Source: Chelativorans alearensis
GTDB lineage: Bacteria; Pseudomonadota; Alphaproteobacteria; Rhizobiales; Rhizobiaceae
Assembly (NCBI RefSeq): GCF_010993735.1
Contig: NZ_WQNI01000003.1
Span: 186,001-250,000 of the forward strand
Direction of reading: 5' to 3'
DNA length: 64,000 nucleotides
Shown: positions 50,707-60,507 of the stretch, piece after piece
Numbering within the stretch: the stretch's first letter is position 1
Layout of the letters: the number at the start of each line of letters is the position of its first letter
The notes under the pieces: model-generated
Databases searched by the model: none
What the model saw: only the letters and a program-made list of their open reading frames with translations
What the model was told of the DNA's origin: nothing
Translations under genes and position numbers: made by a program

Positions 50707-51813
50707 TTACAGCGCCATACCGCTATCGGGGTCGAACAGATGCATGCGATCCATATGGGCGTTCAGCCGAATGGTCGATCCGCTGGCTGGCGCTGTCGTG
50801 CCACTTGCCCGGCAAACGATTTCGGCCCCGCCGAGACGGGCAAAGATGAGGGTATCGGAGCCAAGCGGCTCGGCAATCTCGACGGGCACGTTGAGTGACA
50901 CCGCGCTTTCCCTGTCGCGGCTCTCCTCCGTCCATGTGTTCGTCACATCCTCCGGTCGGATGCCGAGGATGACCGAGCGGCCCGCATGCCGCCGATATCG
51001 CTCGACCCTTGACCTCGGGATTGCGAGAGGAGGCCCGCCCGCCGGGGCCACCTGCAACCCATCTCCCTCCGCGACCACTTGCGCTTCGATGAAATTCATC
51101 GTCGGCGAACCGATAAAGCCGGCTACGAAGCGGTTGGCCGGCCGCATATAGAGCTCCTCAGGGGTGCCGACCTGCTCGATGCGGCCGTCGCGCAGCACCA
51201 CGATACGGTCAGCCAGCGTCATCGCCTCCGTCTGATCATGCGTGACGTAGATGCTGGTCACCTTGAAGCTCATGTGCAGCCGCTTAATCTGCGTGCGCAT
51301 CTCCACGCGCAGCTTGGCGTCGAGGTTCGACAAAGGCTCGTCGAAGAGAAACAGCTGCGGCTCGCGCGCGATGGCCCGTCCGATAGCTACACGTTGGCGC
51401 TGCCCGCCCGAGAGCTGCTTCGGCTTGCGGTCGAGCAATGCTTCAATTTGCAGGGTTTCGGCCGTCTTGCGCACCGCTGCCTCGACCTCCGCCCTCGGCG
51501 CATTGCGCATCTTCAGGCCGAAGCCGAGATTCTGACGCACCGACATGTGCGGATAAAGCGCGTAGTCTTGGAAGACCATGGCGATGTCGCGGTCGCGTGG
51601 CGGTATGTCGTTCACCACCCGGTCGTTGACGAGGATCTCGCCGCCGGTGACGGTCTCCAGACCGGCGATCATTCTCAGGATCGTGCTCTTACCGCAGCCG
51701 GACGGGCCGACGAGCACCATGAATTCGCCGTCGCCGATCTCGAAATCGACGCCGTGCACCACCTGTAGTTCACCGTATTTCTTGAACAACTGGCTGACTA
51801 CGACATGTGCCAC
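50707..51813 (-). CDS. Sugar ABC transporter ATPase, UgpC/MsmK type (cluster 2)
   Basis: A 368-residue ATPase, last gene of the cluster 2 operon. Walker A is GPSGCGKSTILRMIAGLE, the signature is LSGGQRQRVAIGRA, Walker B is LFLFDEPLSNLDAKLR, the switch is YVTHDQTEAMTLADRIVV, and a C-terminal MalK-like regulatory domain follows (ILGIRPEDVTNTWTEESRDR). The start is a GTG at 51813 preceded by GAGGAG; the open frame continues 39 codons upstream without support. It lies 43 bp after the alpha-mannosidase gene. Confidence 0.93.
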   Translation of the reverse strand: MAHVVVSQLFKKYGELQVVHGVDFEIGDGEFMVLVGPSGCGKSTILRMIAGLETVTGGEILVNDRVVNDIPPRDRDIAMVFQDYALYPHMSVRQNLGFGLKMRNAPRAEVEAAVRKTAETLQIEALLDRKPKQLSGGQRQRVAIGRAIAREPQLFLFDEPLSNLDAKLRVEMRTQIKRLHMSFKVTSIYVTHDQTEAMTLADRIVVLRDGRIEQVGTPEELYMRPANRFVAGFIGSPTMNFIEAQVVAEGDGLQVAPAGGPPLAIPRSRVERYRRHAGRSVILGIRPEDVTNTWTEESRDRESAVSLNVPVEIAEPLGSDTLIFARLGGAEIVCRASGTTAPASGSTIRLNAHMDRMHLFDPDSGMAL

Positions 51814-51856
51814 AGCTTTCTCCTCTGACCGGCGATATGGCCATTGCCCCGCGTGG

Positions 51857-54800
51857 TCATTCTTTGTTCTTCTCGACCGTCCAGCTGTGCACCTTGTAGG
51901 GCGTGAAGCTCCGGTCCGCCGGCCCTGCATCTCCCTCGAGCAGATCCACTTCGCCGCCGAGCCGCCAGCCCTTGGGCAGTGTTACGTCCGCCTCGCCGCG
52001 CGCGCCCGCAGGCTCATATGCCCTGAGAACGAGTGCCTTGCCGTCCTCCGCAGGCTTAAAGGCGCTCAAGCCCAGCGCCATGCCCTTCACGCGGGCAGCG
52101 GACCAGACCGTTTCAGCCGCGGTCTGGACGGATCGACAGACAAGCGGCTGGTTCAAATCCTCCGCTTCGGCCAAGACACCACCGCTCAGCCAGTCGCTTC
52201 GATGCGGGAAGAGCGCATAGGTGAAGCTATGATGCCCCTCGTCCGCGAGCGGGTCGGGAAAGACTGGGGAGCGCAAAAGGCTCAGCCCAAGCTCATTGCC
52301 GAGGACACTGTGGCCGTATTTGCCATCGTTCAGGAGAGCCACGCCATATCCCTGTTCCGAAAGATCGGCGAAGCGGTGGGCGGCCACCTCAAAGCGCGCC
52401 TGGTCCCATGAGGTGTTACGGTGGGTGGGCCGCCGGACCACGCCATGGGCGCATTCGAATGTGGCGTGGTCAGAGCGGATGGCGAGCGGAAAGCGCGCCT
52501 TGAGCAGGATCCGACGCTCGTGCCATTCGATGTCGGTCTTGAATTCCAGGCGCGCGGAGTTGGCCCACAGCCGCACCGTCTGGATGATCGTGCTGTCGCG
52601 GAAGCGGCGGATGAACCGGATTGCCGCGCGGTGCGGCCCGTGCTCAACGATCTGCGCTGCCGCCGTCGCCGCGATCTCCTCACCCTGGGTCGTGTAGTTC
52701 TCCTCCACATCCCAGGCGTCCCAGTTGCGTGGCTTGTCAGAGTAGGCCCAGATCTGATTGCCACGGCCGGCCAACACCTCGCGGCGGGTGCGTTTGTCGT
52801 AGACGCTGGCAAGCGTGCCGTCGGGGGCAAGCTCCATGCGAATGTCGGCGTTCTCCAGCCGCCCTTCCTCGACGATGAGTCCCAAGGGCGGCCGGCTCTC
52901 GATTACCACAGCGGCGGAAAGGCCCGGAATCCGGCGCTCTCCAGCGAGGACCGAGCCGCTTTCGACCGCCTGTCCGCCCGGAAGCGGCTCGGCCGAGGAA
53001 ATTCGCAGTGGCCGCGGCGCAAGGTCGGGATTGACCACGATGACGCCACGCCCGCTCCCTGGCTGGACAACACGCCGTGCGATCGCGGCAAGGTGCGTAT
53101 CGATTTTCTCTTGGCCGGCCTGGACCACCGATGCCAGTTCGGCTTCGGCAAGCTCGTAGACCTCGCGGATGCTCGATCCGGGCAGGATATCGTGGAACTG
53201 GTTGCGCAAAAGCACTCGCCAATGCTCCTCCAGCGATGCGGCGGTCGGCTCGCCCAACAGCGTCGCCATGCTCGACAGCGTTTCCGCCGCAATCAGCGCA
53301 CGCTCTGCCCGGCGGTGGAGGAACTTGGTGCGGCCTTGCGTTGTCAGGGTGCCGCGGTGCAGTTCCAGATACATCTCGCCGACCCACACGGGCAGGGCAG
53401 GGTAGTCTTCGACGATCCCGCGGACTTCCGAATACCAGTCCCCGACGCCGACCTGCCGAACCGTAGGCATTGCCGGAAAATCGCCGAGCTGCCGCGCGCG
53501 GTCCAACATCTCCTGCGTTGGTCCGCCGCCGCCATCACCGTAGCCAAAAGCTATCAGGCTTTCCGGATTGATATCCTTGCCGCGGAAGTTCCGCCAGGTC
53601 TCGATGACGGAACGCGGTCCGATCTCGGCATTGTAGCCGCCGACAGGATTGTTGAAGGTGTGGGCGAGCACGCGGCTGCCATCCAGCCCCTCCCACCAGA
53701 ACAGGTCGAACGGCATCTCGTCGGTCTCGGACCAGTTGACCTTGATGGTGAAGAATCCCTCGACGCCTGCCTGCCGGAGCAATTGCGGAAGTGCCGGCGA
53801 AAAGCCGAAGCAGTCCGGCAGCCAGCATACCGTATGTCGGCGGCCGAAGGTCCGCTCGAAATAGAGCTGGCCATAAAGGAGCTGGCGCACGAGCGACTCG
53901 CCCGTCGGCATGTTGGTGTCGGGTTCGACCCACATGGCGCCGTTCGGCTCCCACTGGCCGCTCGCCGCCTTTTCCTTGATGCGGGCAAACAGGTCCGGAT
54001 CGTCCTCCTCCAGGAACGCGTAGAGTTGGGCCGTCGACTGGTTGAAGCGGAATTCGGGGTTCCGGTCCATCAGTCCTACCATGGTGTGGAAGGTGCGCCC
54101 CGCCTTGCGGCGCGTCTCGTCGAGCGGCCACAGCCATGCAAGATCGATATGGGCATGGCCGGTCATCGCCAGCCCGCCGCTCGGCGGGTAGCGGTCGCGC
54201 AGCGCCTTGAGTCTGCCCTTCAGGAATGCCGATGCCGCCGTCACGGAGGCGCGTTCGGCCTCCCCGAGACCCGGCGGCTGGTCGGAAAGCTCCGCCGGCA
54301 GTTGCCACACTTTTTGCATTTCGGCACCAGGGGCGACCCGGGCCACATAGGCACCGGTCGCCGTCGGCCATTCGAGCCGGGCGAGCGCCTCTTCGCCCGC
54401 CGTCAGGAGCGCCGGTGCCACCTCGTGAGAGGAAAGAACCTCCGCCGTCTCCGCCACTTGGCGCAAAAGCAGGGCGAACTCCGCCAGTTCCGTTTCGATC
54501 CGCACGATTCTTGCCCGAAGAAGGCGCGCATCGCGGTTGGGAACGCCGAAAGGCAGGCGCGCCACACATTCCGCCTCAATCGAGAAGCGCGGCTTCCTGA
54601 GCGGGAAGCGTCTGTGATTGGGGTCGAGGCCGAAGCCCTCGTTTTCGCCGTCCGCGTAGGCGATCCGCACCAGCCCCTCGCCGCCCAGATCGAGATCGAG
54701 TCGGCATTCTTCGAGCGTCCATCCGGCGGGCACCTGCACTTGCGTGTGCGAAAAGGCCACGACCCTGTCGCGCACCGGCCAGGGCGCGCCGAGGGCAAGC

Positions 54801-54916
54801 GGCCGCCCGTTGAACGCCCATCGGTCGAGGGGGAGGCTCTCGCGGACGATCCATAGGTCCAGCTCGAGGCACCGCTTGTGCAGACGGGCAATGCGTTGTT
54901 CGACGGTTAGCGCCAT
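51857..54916 (-). CDS. GH38 alpha-mannosidase
   Basis: A 1019-residue cytoplasmic glycoside hydrolase of family 38. The zinc/catalytic motifs are GHAHIDLAWLWPLDETRRK (His and Asp ligands), then FRFNQSTAQLYAFLEEDDPD, NMPTGESLVRQLLYGQLYFE and CWLPDCFGFSPALPQLL with the nucleophile Asp. The C-terminal half has the beta-sandwich region with RRFRDSTIIQTVRLWANSAR. The start ATG 54916 has AGGAT upstream. No signal peptide, so it removes alpha-mannosyl residues from sugar already imported by the adjacent ABC transporter. Its length (about 1000) is normal for bacterial members. Confidence 0.92.
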   Translation of the reverse strand: MALTVEQRIARLHKRCLELDLWIVRESLPLDRWAFNGRPLALGAPWPVRDRVVAFSHTQVQVPAGWTLEECRLDLDLGGEGLVRIAYADGENEGFGLDPNHRRFPLRKPRFSIEAECVARLPFGVPNRDARLLRARIVRIETELAEFALLLRQVAETAEVLSSHEVAPALLTAGEEALARLEWPTATGAYVARVAPGAEMQKVWQLPAELSDQPPGLGEAERASVTAASAFLKGRLKALRDRYPPSGGLAMTGHAHIDLAWLWPLDETRRKAGRTFHTMVGLMDRNPEFRFNQSTAQLYAFLEEDDPDLFARIKEKAASGQWEPNGAMWVEPDTNMPTGESLVRQLLYGQLYFERTFGRRHTVCWLPDCFGFSPALPQLLRQAGVEGFFTIKVNWSETDEMPFDLFWWEGLDGSRVLAHTFNNPVGGYNAEIGPRSVIETWRNFRGKDINPESLIAFGYGDGGGGPTQEMLDRARQLGDFPAMPTVRQVGVGDWYSEVRGIVEDYPALPVWVGEMYLELHRGTLTTQGRTKFLHRRAERALIAAETLSSMATLLGEPTAASLEEHWRVLLRNQFHDILPGSSIREVYELAEAELASVVQAGQEKIDTHLAAIARRVVQPGSGRGVIVVNPDLAPRPLRISSAEPLPGGQAVESGSVLAGERRIPGLSAAVVIESRPPLGLIVEEGRLENADIRMELAPDGTLASVYDKRTRREVLAGRGNQIWAYSDKPRNWDAWDVEENYTTQGEEIAATAAAQIVEHGPHRAAIRFIRRFRDSTIIQTVRLWANSARLEFKTDIEWHERRILLKARFPLAIRSDHATFECAHGVVRRPTHRNTSWDQARFEVAAHRFADLSEQGYGVALLNDGKYGHSVLGNELGLSLLRSPVFPDPLADEGHHSFTYALFPHRSDWLSGGVLAEAEDLNQPLVCRSVQTAAETVWSAARVKGMALGLSAFKPAEDGKALVLRAYEPAGARGEADVTLPKGWRLGGEVDLLEGDAGPADRSFTPYKVHSWTVEKNKE

Positions 54917-54952
54917 TTTGAATCCTACAATCAAAGTTTGGGAGGACGGTGA

Positions 54953-55795
54953 TCAGCCCTTTACAGCGCCGCCCATGAGGGCGCCGACGATAAATCGCTG
55001 CAGGACCAGGAACACGACCACAGCCGGAACGATGGAGATAACGCTCGCCGCGGCGAGGATCTGCGTCGAGGTCTGGCTGTAGGTGCCCTGGAAATTGAAG
55101 ATGCCGACGGCAATCGGCAGAAGGCCCGGTCTGCTGATCAGGATGAAGGGGATGATGAATTGCGACCAGCCCAAAATGGCATTGAGCACGAAGGCCGACG
55201 TCAGCCCCGGCAGGCTGAGTGGTAGGACGACACGCATGAAGGCGCCGAAACGTGTGCAGCCGTCAATCATCGCCGCTTCTTCGAGACTCTGCGGAATGCC
55301 GTCGAGAAAGCCCTTCAGCATCCAGGTGAAGAGGGGTGCCGCGACGGCGATGTAGATCATCATTGCACCCACGTGGCTGTCAGTGAGCCCTACCCGGTCC
55401 ATGTAGCGGTAGAGCGGCACCATGATGACAAGCGGCGAAATCATCTGCACTGCAAGTAGCCCGATCATGGTGAGTTGCTGGTGGCGCAAACGAAAGCGCG
55501 ACAGGGCATAGGCCGCAGGGGCGGCGAAGAGCATCGCGCCGAAGGCGCCGCCGACAGCCAGCTTCAGACCATTCCAAAGATAGATAGGAAAGAGTGGGTT
55601 GTTCAGTGCCGAGGCATAATTCTCCAGCGTTGGATGCTCGGGCCATAGATTGATGTTGCTGACATAAATCTCCGCGCTGGTGCGGATCGATAGCGAGATG
55701 AGCCACAGAAGCGGCCCGGCGAAGAAGAAGCAGATAACGCCGTAGGCGAGGTAGGTGCCGATGTCGGCAAGTCTTGTGCGGCCGATCGTGGTCAC
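54953..55795 (-). CDS. Sugar ABC transporter permease, MalG type (cluster 2)
   Basis: A 280-residue six-helix permease (YGVICFFFAGPLLWLISLSI at the front). The EAA loop is EEAAMIDGCTRFGAFMRVVL. The start is a GTG at 55795, three bases after the stop of the preceding permease, so it is translationally coupled. It forms the channel with the MalF-type partner at 55799-56728. Confidence 0.92.
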   Translation of the reverse strand: MTTIGRTRLADIGTYLAYGVICFFFAGPLLWLISLSIRTSAEIYVSNINLWPEHPTLENYASALNNPLFPIYLWNGLKLAVGGAFGAMLFAAPAAYALSRFRLRHQQLTMIGLLAVQMISPLVIMVPLYRYMDRVGLTDSHVGAMMIYIAVAAPLFTWMLKGFLDGIPQSLEEAAMIDGCTRFGAFMRVVLPLSLPGLTSAFVLNAILGWSQFIIPFILISRPGLLPIAVGIFNFQGTYSQTSTQILAAASVISIVPAVVVFLVLQRFIVGALMGGAVKG

Positions 55796-55798
55796 GGG

Positions 55799-56728
55799 TC
55801 AGAGCTCTCTGGGCAGCAAGCGGACGTAGATCAAGGTGAAGACGATGCTGATCAGAAGAAGGATGACGGCCAGCACCGCGCCGTTCGACAGGTCGAAATT
55901 GCGGAAAACGGTGTTGTAGGTGTAGAGCGCCAACACCTCTGTCGCCCGTCCCGGCCCGCCGCCGGTCAGTGGCAAGATGAGGTCGAAGGTATTGAGGGTG
56001 AAGATGCTGATTAGCACCGTGTTGATGAGCAGGATTGGTCGCAACTGCGGCAAGGTAATGTACCAGAACTGCTTGAGCGCTGTCGCGCCGTCGACCGACG
56101 CTGCCTCGTAGAGGCTCGAAGGAATGACGACGAGGCCGGCATAAAGCAGGAGCATGCTAAAGGCCGTGCCGCGCCAGACATTGGCGATCACCGCTGACCA
56201 GAGTGCCAGGTCGGGGTCGGAAAGCCAGGCCACCGGCGAGACGCCGACGCCGCGCAGGATAGCGTTCAGGAAGCCATAGCTCGCCTCGTTGAACATGAGT
56301 TGCCAGACGATGCCGGCGGCGACCCCCGGCACGATCCACGCCGACAGGATGATGATGCGTACCACCGATACGCCGGGCAGACGCCGTTTGACACCGCGAT
56401 TGAGCACCATGGCCACGAGCAGGCCAAGGACGAGCTGAAGGACGACGCTGGCCACGACGAACACGAAAGTCACCCAAAGGATGCCCGGCAGGTCCGGGCT
56501 GCGGATCAACGCGCGGTAGCTGTCGGTCGTATAGGCATATTCCGGGTTGAGGAGCGTGGCATCCGTGAAGCTGTAGCGGATGACGTCGATCGCTGGATAG
56601 ACGTAGGTGATGAGCAGGAGCAGCGTGAGCGGCGCCAGCCAGACCAACGGCCGTTCGGCAAGATGCCAGGCCCTCTTGTGTGGAGACCCGGTCCGCTCGG
56701 CGGTCCCTGCGACGGCATGCTCGCTCAT
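55799..56728 (-). CDS. Sugar ABC transporter permease, MalF type (cluster 2)
   Basis: A 309-residue permease: PLVWLAPLTLLLLITYVYPA as first helix, EAASVDGATALKQFWYITLP as ATPase-docking EAA loop, and further helices to IVFTLIYVRLLPREL. It follows the binding-protein gene after 31 bp and overlaps none. GC-rich and typical of the operon. Confidence 0.92.
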   Translation of the reverse strand: MSEHAVAGTAERTGSPHKRAWHLAERPLVWLAPLTLLLLITYVYPAIDVIRYSFTDATLLNPEYAYTTDSYRALIRSPDLPGILWVTFVFVVASVVLQLVLGLLVAMVLNRGVKRRLPGVSVVRIIILSAWIVPGVAAGIVWQLMFNEASYGFLNAILRGVGVSPVAWLSDPDLALWSAVIANVWRGTAFSMLLLYAGLVVIPSSLYEAASVDGATALKQFWYITLPQLRPILLINTVLISIFTLNTFDLILPLTGGGPGRATEVLALYTYNTVFRNFDLSNGAVLAVILLLISIVFTLIYVRLLPREL

Positions 56729-56759
56729 GAAAGGCCCTCCGGGATCGACGTCAAGCAGA

Positions 56760-58064
56760 CTACATCTTTGTGTAGGCCTCCATCACGCGGTTCCATGCGC
56801 CATCGAGCGCGGCTTCGGGCTCCTTGGTACCCGACAGCACCTCACCCATCGTGATCTGAATCTGATTGGAGATTTCCGGATAGATCGGCACGCCGGGGCG
56901 GGCGCGACCGTTGACCAGATAGTCCTTGAGCTTGTCGAAATACGGATCCTGGAACTTCGGCAGCTCGGCGAACAGGCTCTCGCGTGTCGGAAGATCCCCG
57001 ATCACCTCGTTGGCCGGCCCCATATAGACCTCGCGCATGAGGTTCGCGCACATCTCGACTTTGGCTGGATCGTCCGTGAAGGCGGCAACCGTCCAGCCGC
57101 CCGTGCCGGTGGCGCGCTCGCCCGCTGTCGGGCCGGGAAGCTCCGAGACATCCCATTTGGCAAACGCCTCCTCGGGCATCGCCTCCTGCAACTGGAAATG
57201 CTGCCAGTGCCCACCGAAGAACATTGCGGCGCTTCCCGCGATCGCGGCGGCGTTGAAGTCGTTGTAATCCTTGATGGTGGCCACCCGCCTGGGCGCAGCC
57301 CCGCTGTCGACCAGGCCCTTGAAATAGTCCATGGCCCTCAGCATCTTCTCGCGGTTCTCGCCCTCGCCGAAGATCGGCTTGCCGTCTTCATCGACCAGCG
57401 AGCCGCCCTGGGCCCAGAAATTGGCAAGCCAGTCGAAGGTGGTGCCTTCCCAGCGCCCGCCGTTGAACAGCACGCCCTCAACACCCGACTCTGCGGCTTC
57501 GAGCGCTGCATTTTGCAATTCCTCCCAGGTCTCAGGCGTGTCCGCCACGATCTCGGTGTTGCGGTAGAGCACGCGCAGATCGGTGCCCCACCACCAGGCG
57601 TAGATGTGGCCGTCCGAGCCGGTGATGCCGTCGCGGATGAAGGGGAAGAGATCATCGATCTCCTCTTGGCTGAAGAAGTCGTCCAACGGCTGCAGGACGC
57701 CATTCTTGATGAACAGCGCGAGTTGGAACGAGTCGACGGTGACACAATCGGGGGCGCGTCCGGCGCGCGCCTGCTCAAGCAGCCGGGCGTGCTCGCTGCC
57801 AATGTCCTGGCCGAAGAACTCGAACTGGACCTGCCAGTCGGGATGGGCCTCGGCGAAGCTTTGCCACACCTTTTCGAATGTGGCCTTCTGTTCCGCGCTG
57901 GGACTGTTGGGCGACTGGGTCGGGTTCGCCCGCATTGTAAGCACGTTCGGCGCATCGGGACTTCCCACCCGATCCGTGGTCACGAGTTGCTGCGCGGCAG
58001 CACCGGCAGCCAGCCCGGTCAATATGGTGCCAGCCAGGAATGCGGACAGAAACTTTTTTTTCAT
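56760..58064 (-). CDS. Sugar ABC transporter substrate-binding protein (cluster 2)
   Basis: A 434-residue periplasmic binding protein, first gene of the operon. The start ATG 58064 has GGGAGGAG upstream. The signal peptide is KKKFLSAFLAGTILTGLAAG with cleavage near AAAQQ. UgpB/MalE-like blocks are FAEAHPDWQVQFEFFGQDIG, DGHIYAWWWGTDLRVLYRNT, ETWEELQNAALEA, MFFGGHWQHFQLQEAMPEEA and ATGTGGWTVAAFTDDPAKVE. Given the linked alpha-mannosidase, the ligand is probably a mannose-containing oligosaccharide or glycoside (inference). Confidence 0.92.
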   Translation of the reverse strand: MKKKFLSAFLAGTILTGLAAGAAAQQLVTTDRVGSPDAPNVLTMRANPTQSPNSPSAEQKATFEKVWQSFAEAHPDWQVQFEFFGQDIGSEHARLLEQARAGRAPDCVTVDSFQLALFIKNGVLQPLDDFFSQEEIDDLFPFIRDGITGSDGHIYAWWWGTDLRVLYRNTEIVADTPETWEELQNAALEAAESGVEGVLFNGGRWEGTTFDWLANFWAQGGSLVDEDGKPIFGEGENREKMLRAMDYFKGLVDSGAAPRRVATIKDYNDFNAAAIAGSAAMFFGGHWQHFQLQEAMPEEAFAKWDVSELPGPTAGERATGTGGWTVAAFTDDPAKVEMCANLMREVYMGPANEVIGDLPTRESLFAELPKFQDPYFDKLKDYLVNGRARPGVPIYPEISNQIQITMGEVLSGTKEPEAALDGAWNRVMEAYTKM

Positions 58065-58191
58065 CGGACTCCTCCCTGTTGATGCCTTCCGGCCAGCCCG
58101 CCGGATCGCGCTCGCCTCCCACCCCAGCGCAGCGGTCTAGGACGGTACCGCACTGGATAGGTTAGGGAGCCAGTATGCCACAGACTTTTCA

Positions 58192-58209
58192 ACCTGCAAC
58201 GTTACAGGT
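58192..58209. promoter_or_regulatory. LacI-type operator upstream of cluster 2
   Basis: ACCTGCAACGTTACAGGT is an 18-bp near-perfect palindrome centred on AACGTT, with ACCTG/CAGGT arms. Even-length palindromes with a central CG are characteristic of LacI-family operators. It lies 128 bp upstream of the cluster 2 binding-protein start, so it could overlap the promoter. Confidence 0.6.
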
Positions 58210-58598
58210 CGCATTTTTATGCAGAGAAGGGCGGGAACTGCTGGTCCCGAACTTGCCGGAGAGGGCGGAACAATTCACGCGCCGTCGTCCGCGACGAGCG
58301 CCTTTTGCGAGTTGATCCTGCCTGGCAAGCGCATGACCCGCCAATCTTCCTCCCAGCCTTCGGCCGAGATTTACGCGGCCACGTCTTCGGGACGTTGGCA
58401 ACGCCGACGAAGTCGGAGAGAAACACGGCAAAAAGTAGCAAAGCGTCGCAAGCGTTTGATATAAATATATTTTGGCAGAAGGTGCGTGTCAGTAGCGTGC
58501 CATAGATTATGGCCCGCTTTCCGACAGCAGCCCATCAAGCTGACCGTGGAATTGTCTGCGAGCCCGCATCGTGATCTGGTCGCCTAGTGGCGAGATCC
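58210..58598. other. Interval without a supportable gene
   Basis: Short frames on both strands have no recognisable similarity or good ribosome sites. An AT-rich patch near 58450-58480 (ATATAAATATATTTTGG) could be promoter DNA. I see no other structure. Confidence 0.4.
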
Positions 58599-58871
58599 TC
58601 AATAGGAAGCGGGCGGGGGCAGTAGAGCCCGTGCGGCTTGTCGTTCAATACTGAAGCGGTCCATTGCCACGGATCGAGGTTCTGCGAAGGCGTGGAAAAC
58701 AGGAACAACTGAGTCAGGTGCCTGCTCATAATGTTTGGTAGCACCGTCAATATATCGGCGTTCGAAAAATGCAGGCTTATTTCGGACTCGCAGAAGACGC
58801 TCGACGTAGTATTCCCGAAATGGGTCTCGCCGCGCGAACGTCTGGTTCCTCCGCCATTTGCTGCCGTTCAT
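58599..58871 (-). CDS. Unrecognised small protein downstream of FAD gene
   Basis: A 90-residue basic protein starting at ATG 58871 (MNGSKWRRNQTFARRDPF), with GGAAGAAG upstream, and containing REYYVERLLRVRNKPAFFER, RYIDGATKHYEQAPDSVVPV and FHAFAEPRSVAMDRFSIERQ. It lies 115 bp after the FAD/NAD(P)-binding gene on the same strand and may be co-transcribed. I do not recognise the family. The end at 58599 could be a truncation, since relatives are unknown. Confidence 0.4.
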   Translation of the reverse strand: MNGSKWRRNQTFARRDPFREYYVERLLRVRNKPAFFERRYIDGATKHYEQAPDSVVPVFHAFAEPRSVAMDRFSIERQAARALLPPPASY

Positions 58872-58986
58872 GGCGCTTCTTCCTTGCCGTAGATCACCGC
58901 GATAACGGAAACCGGCAGAGTTATCGATCCCGGGTAAGAGCAGGTGCCACCGCTGGCTCTCATTGGAAGCGGTGCGGCACGCGGAC

Positions 58987-60507
58987 CTAAGCATTTTCTA
59001 TCACGGCTCCCGCGCGGTGTGTTGGTCTGCGATCACGGCTCTCCTCGCCGTGCTTGAGCATGGCCTCGGCAATATGGCCCGTGCGCAGCCTAAGTACGGG
59101 GTACCCATTCAAAACTTGAAACGCCCCGCTCGTCATTGTGCCCACGGCATAGAGGCGCGGCTGCGGACGGCTGTTGGCATCCAAGAGCCGACTGGTCGTG
59201 CGTTCAATGTCGAGGCCTCCGAAGGGATGGGCACGTGCCTGTCCGGACTGCAGGAGGCTGTCGACCAGCGGGACAGCCACGGGGTCGGGGGCGTTTCCAC
59301 TGGAACCGGCGGAGAAAACTCTGTCGAAGTGGAGCGGTGGATGGTTCTCTGCGACAGCGACGAATTGACCGCCCGCATCCTTGGCCATCGAGCTTACGCC
59401 ACGGACAACGTCAAGTTGGCCCGCGTCGGCGAGGCCGAGTAGGCCCGCAGCACGGTGTCGCGGCATGGGACAGCATAGACTGCAGTAAATGTGCCGAAAG
59501 CCAGCCGCGCGCGCTTTGTCGACCGGGTTAAGGAAATACCATGCGTCCTGAAGGACCAGGAGTGTCTTGATCAAAATCGAATAGGCCTTTGTGTCATCAT
59601 CGATATGCATCAATTGATGCCGCAGCCGATCGATCCCGTATCGATTTGGGAAGATTTCTTCCGTGAGAGGTTCCGGGGACACGCAAGCGTGGTCGAGTTC
59701 CTCGTGGACGAGATGTACGAGGTCCTCCAAAGAAACCCCGCCCTTCGCCGCGGCTCTATCCTCGATTGCCTTTACCGTGAAACGCTGCAGTTCGTACTTG
59801 AACGACGGAGGGCGCACCGCGGGTAGCAGACCGTTTCTGGAGAGAAGCGTAATTCTCCCGCGATGCTTGTCGGCCTTCAAGGCCATGACCAAATCAACCG
59901 CGGTCAGTCCGGTGCCGATGATCCCTATGTGTTCGTCGGGGTCCACGCCGGTCAGGGCATCCGTCAAGGGATAGGATCTGATGCAGAAGTTCTCCTGCCC
60001 CTCCAATCCGTAGGGATCGAACTTGTCTGAACGGCCCACGGACAAGACTGCGTAATCGAAACTATGGCCCCCGTTCTGCGTGTACAGGTGAACGCGATCA
60101 TCGATCACCGTCAAGCTCGTGACCCGCTCGCGAATGAATGCGAAGCCTTCCAGTCTGGAAGCCGCCAGCTGAGCAGAGTCCTTGAAATACTGGCCAATGA
60201 TCGAACGTGGAGCGAATTTGTTGCCTGCGAATTCTGCGTTGCCGTTCGCCGTAAGCCAAAGACCCGCATGCTCCGGCTGCCAATGACGCACAGACATTGT
60301 GTTCGTGTAGGTGTTCGTAAGAGCCTCGGGGCGGTCGGGGGCGAAGCTGTGGCCACACCAGGGATGCGGCGATGGATCGAAGACGGTCACGTCCAGCGAT
60401 ACATCGGGGCCGATGATGTCACGCGAACGGATAAGGCTCTCCAGCAAGGCGACGGCCGTCGGGCCGGCTCCAATAACGGCAATCGACAGCGCAGCAGCAT
60501 CCTGCAT
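58987..60507 (-). CDS. FAD/NAD(P)-binding oxidoreductase (YdhS-like)
   Basis: A 506-residue flavoprotein of the FAD-NAD(P)-binding (NAD_binding_9) type. Dinucleotide motif 1 is LSIAVIGAGPTAVALLESLI (residues 7-26), followed by the family motif PHPWCGHSFAPDRPEALTNT. A second Rossmann motif is HIGIIGTGLTAVDLVMALKA (near 193-212). The C-terminal part has YAVGTMTSGAFQVLNGYPVL, the FAD-closing segment. The start ATG 60507 is preceded by GAGGGG. Members of this group are poorly characterised; some resemble amino-acid N-hydroxylases. Its upstream region and first third are duplicated at 62981-63447. No partner gene reveals the substrate. Confidence 0.8.
   Translation of the reverse strand: MQDAAALSIAVIGAGPTAVALLESLIRSRDIIGPDVSLDVTVFDPSPHPWCGHSFAPDRPEALTNTYTNTMSVRHWQPEHAGLWLTANGNAEFAGNKFAPRSIIGQYFKDSAQLAASRLEGFAFIRERVTSLTVIDDRVHLYTQNGGHSFDYAVLSVGRSDKFDPYGLEGQENFCIRSYPLTDALTGVDPDEHIGIIGTGLTAVDLVMALKADKHRGRITLLSRNGLLPAVRPPSFKYELQRFTVKAIEDRAAAKGGVSLEDLVHLVHEELDHACVSPEPLTEEIFPNRYGIDRLRHQLMHIDDDTKAYSILIKTLLVLQDAWYFLNPVDKARAAGFRHIYCSLCCPMPRHRAAGLLGLADAGQLDVVRGVSSMAKDAGGQFVAVAENHPPLHFDRVFSAGSSGNAPDPVAVPLVDSLLQSGQARAHPFGGLDIERTTSRLLDANSRPQPRLYAVGTMTSGAFQVLNGYPVLRLRTGHIAEAMLKHGEESRDRRPTHRAGAVIENA

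Noticed and set aside
52421-54856. 811-codon plus-strand frame
   Set aside because: Antisense shadow of the GH38 alpha-mannosidase gene, whose catalytic motifs are unambiguous on the minus strand.
56607-58082. 491-codon plus-strand frame
   Set aside because: Antisense shadow of the cluster 2 binding protein and permease genes.
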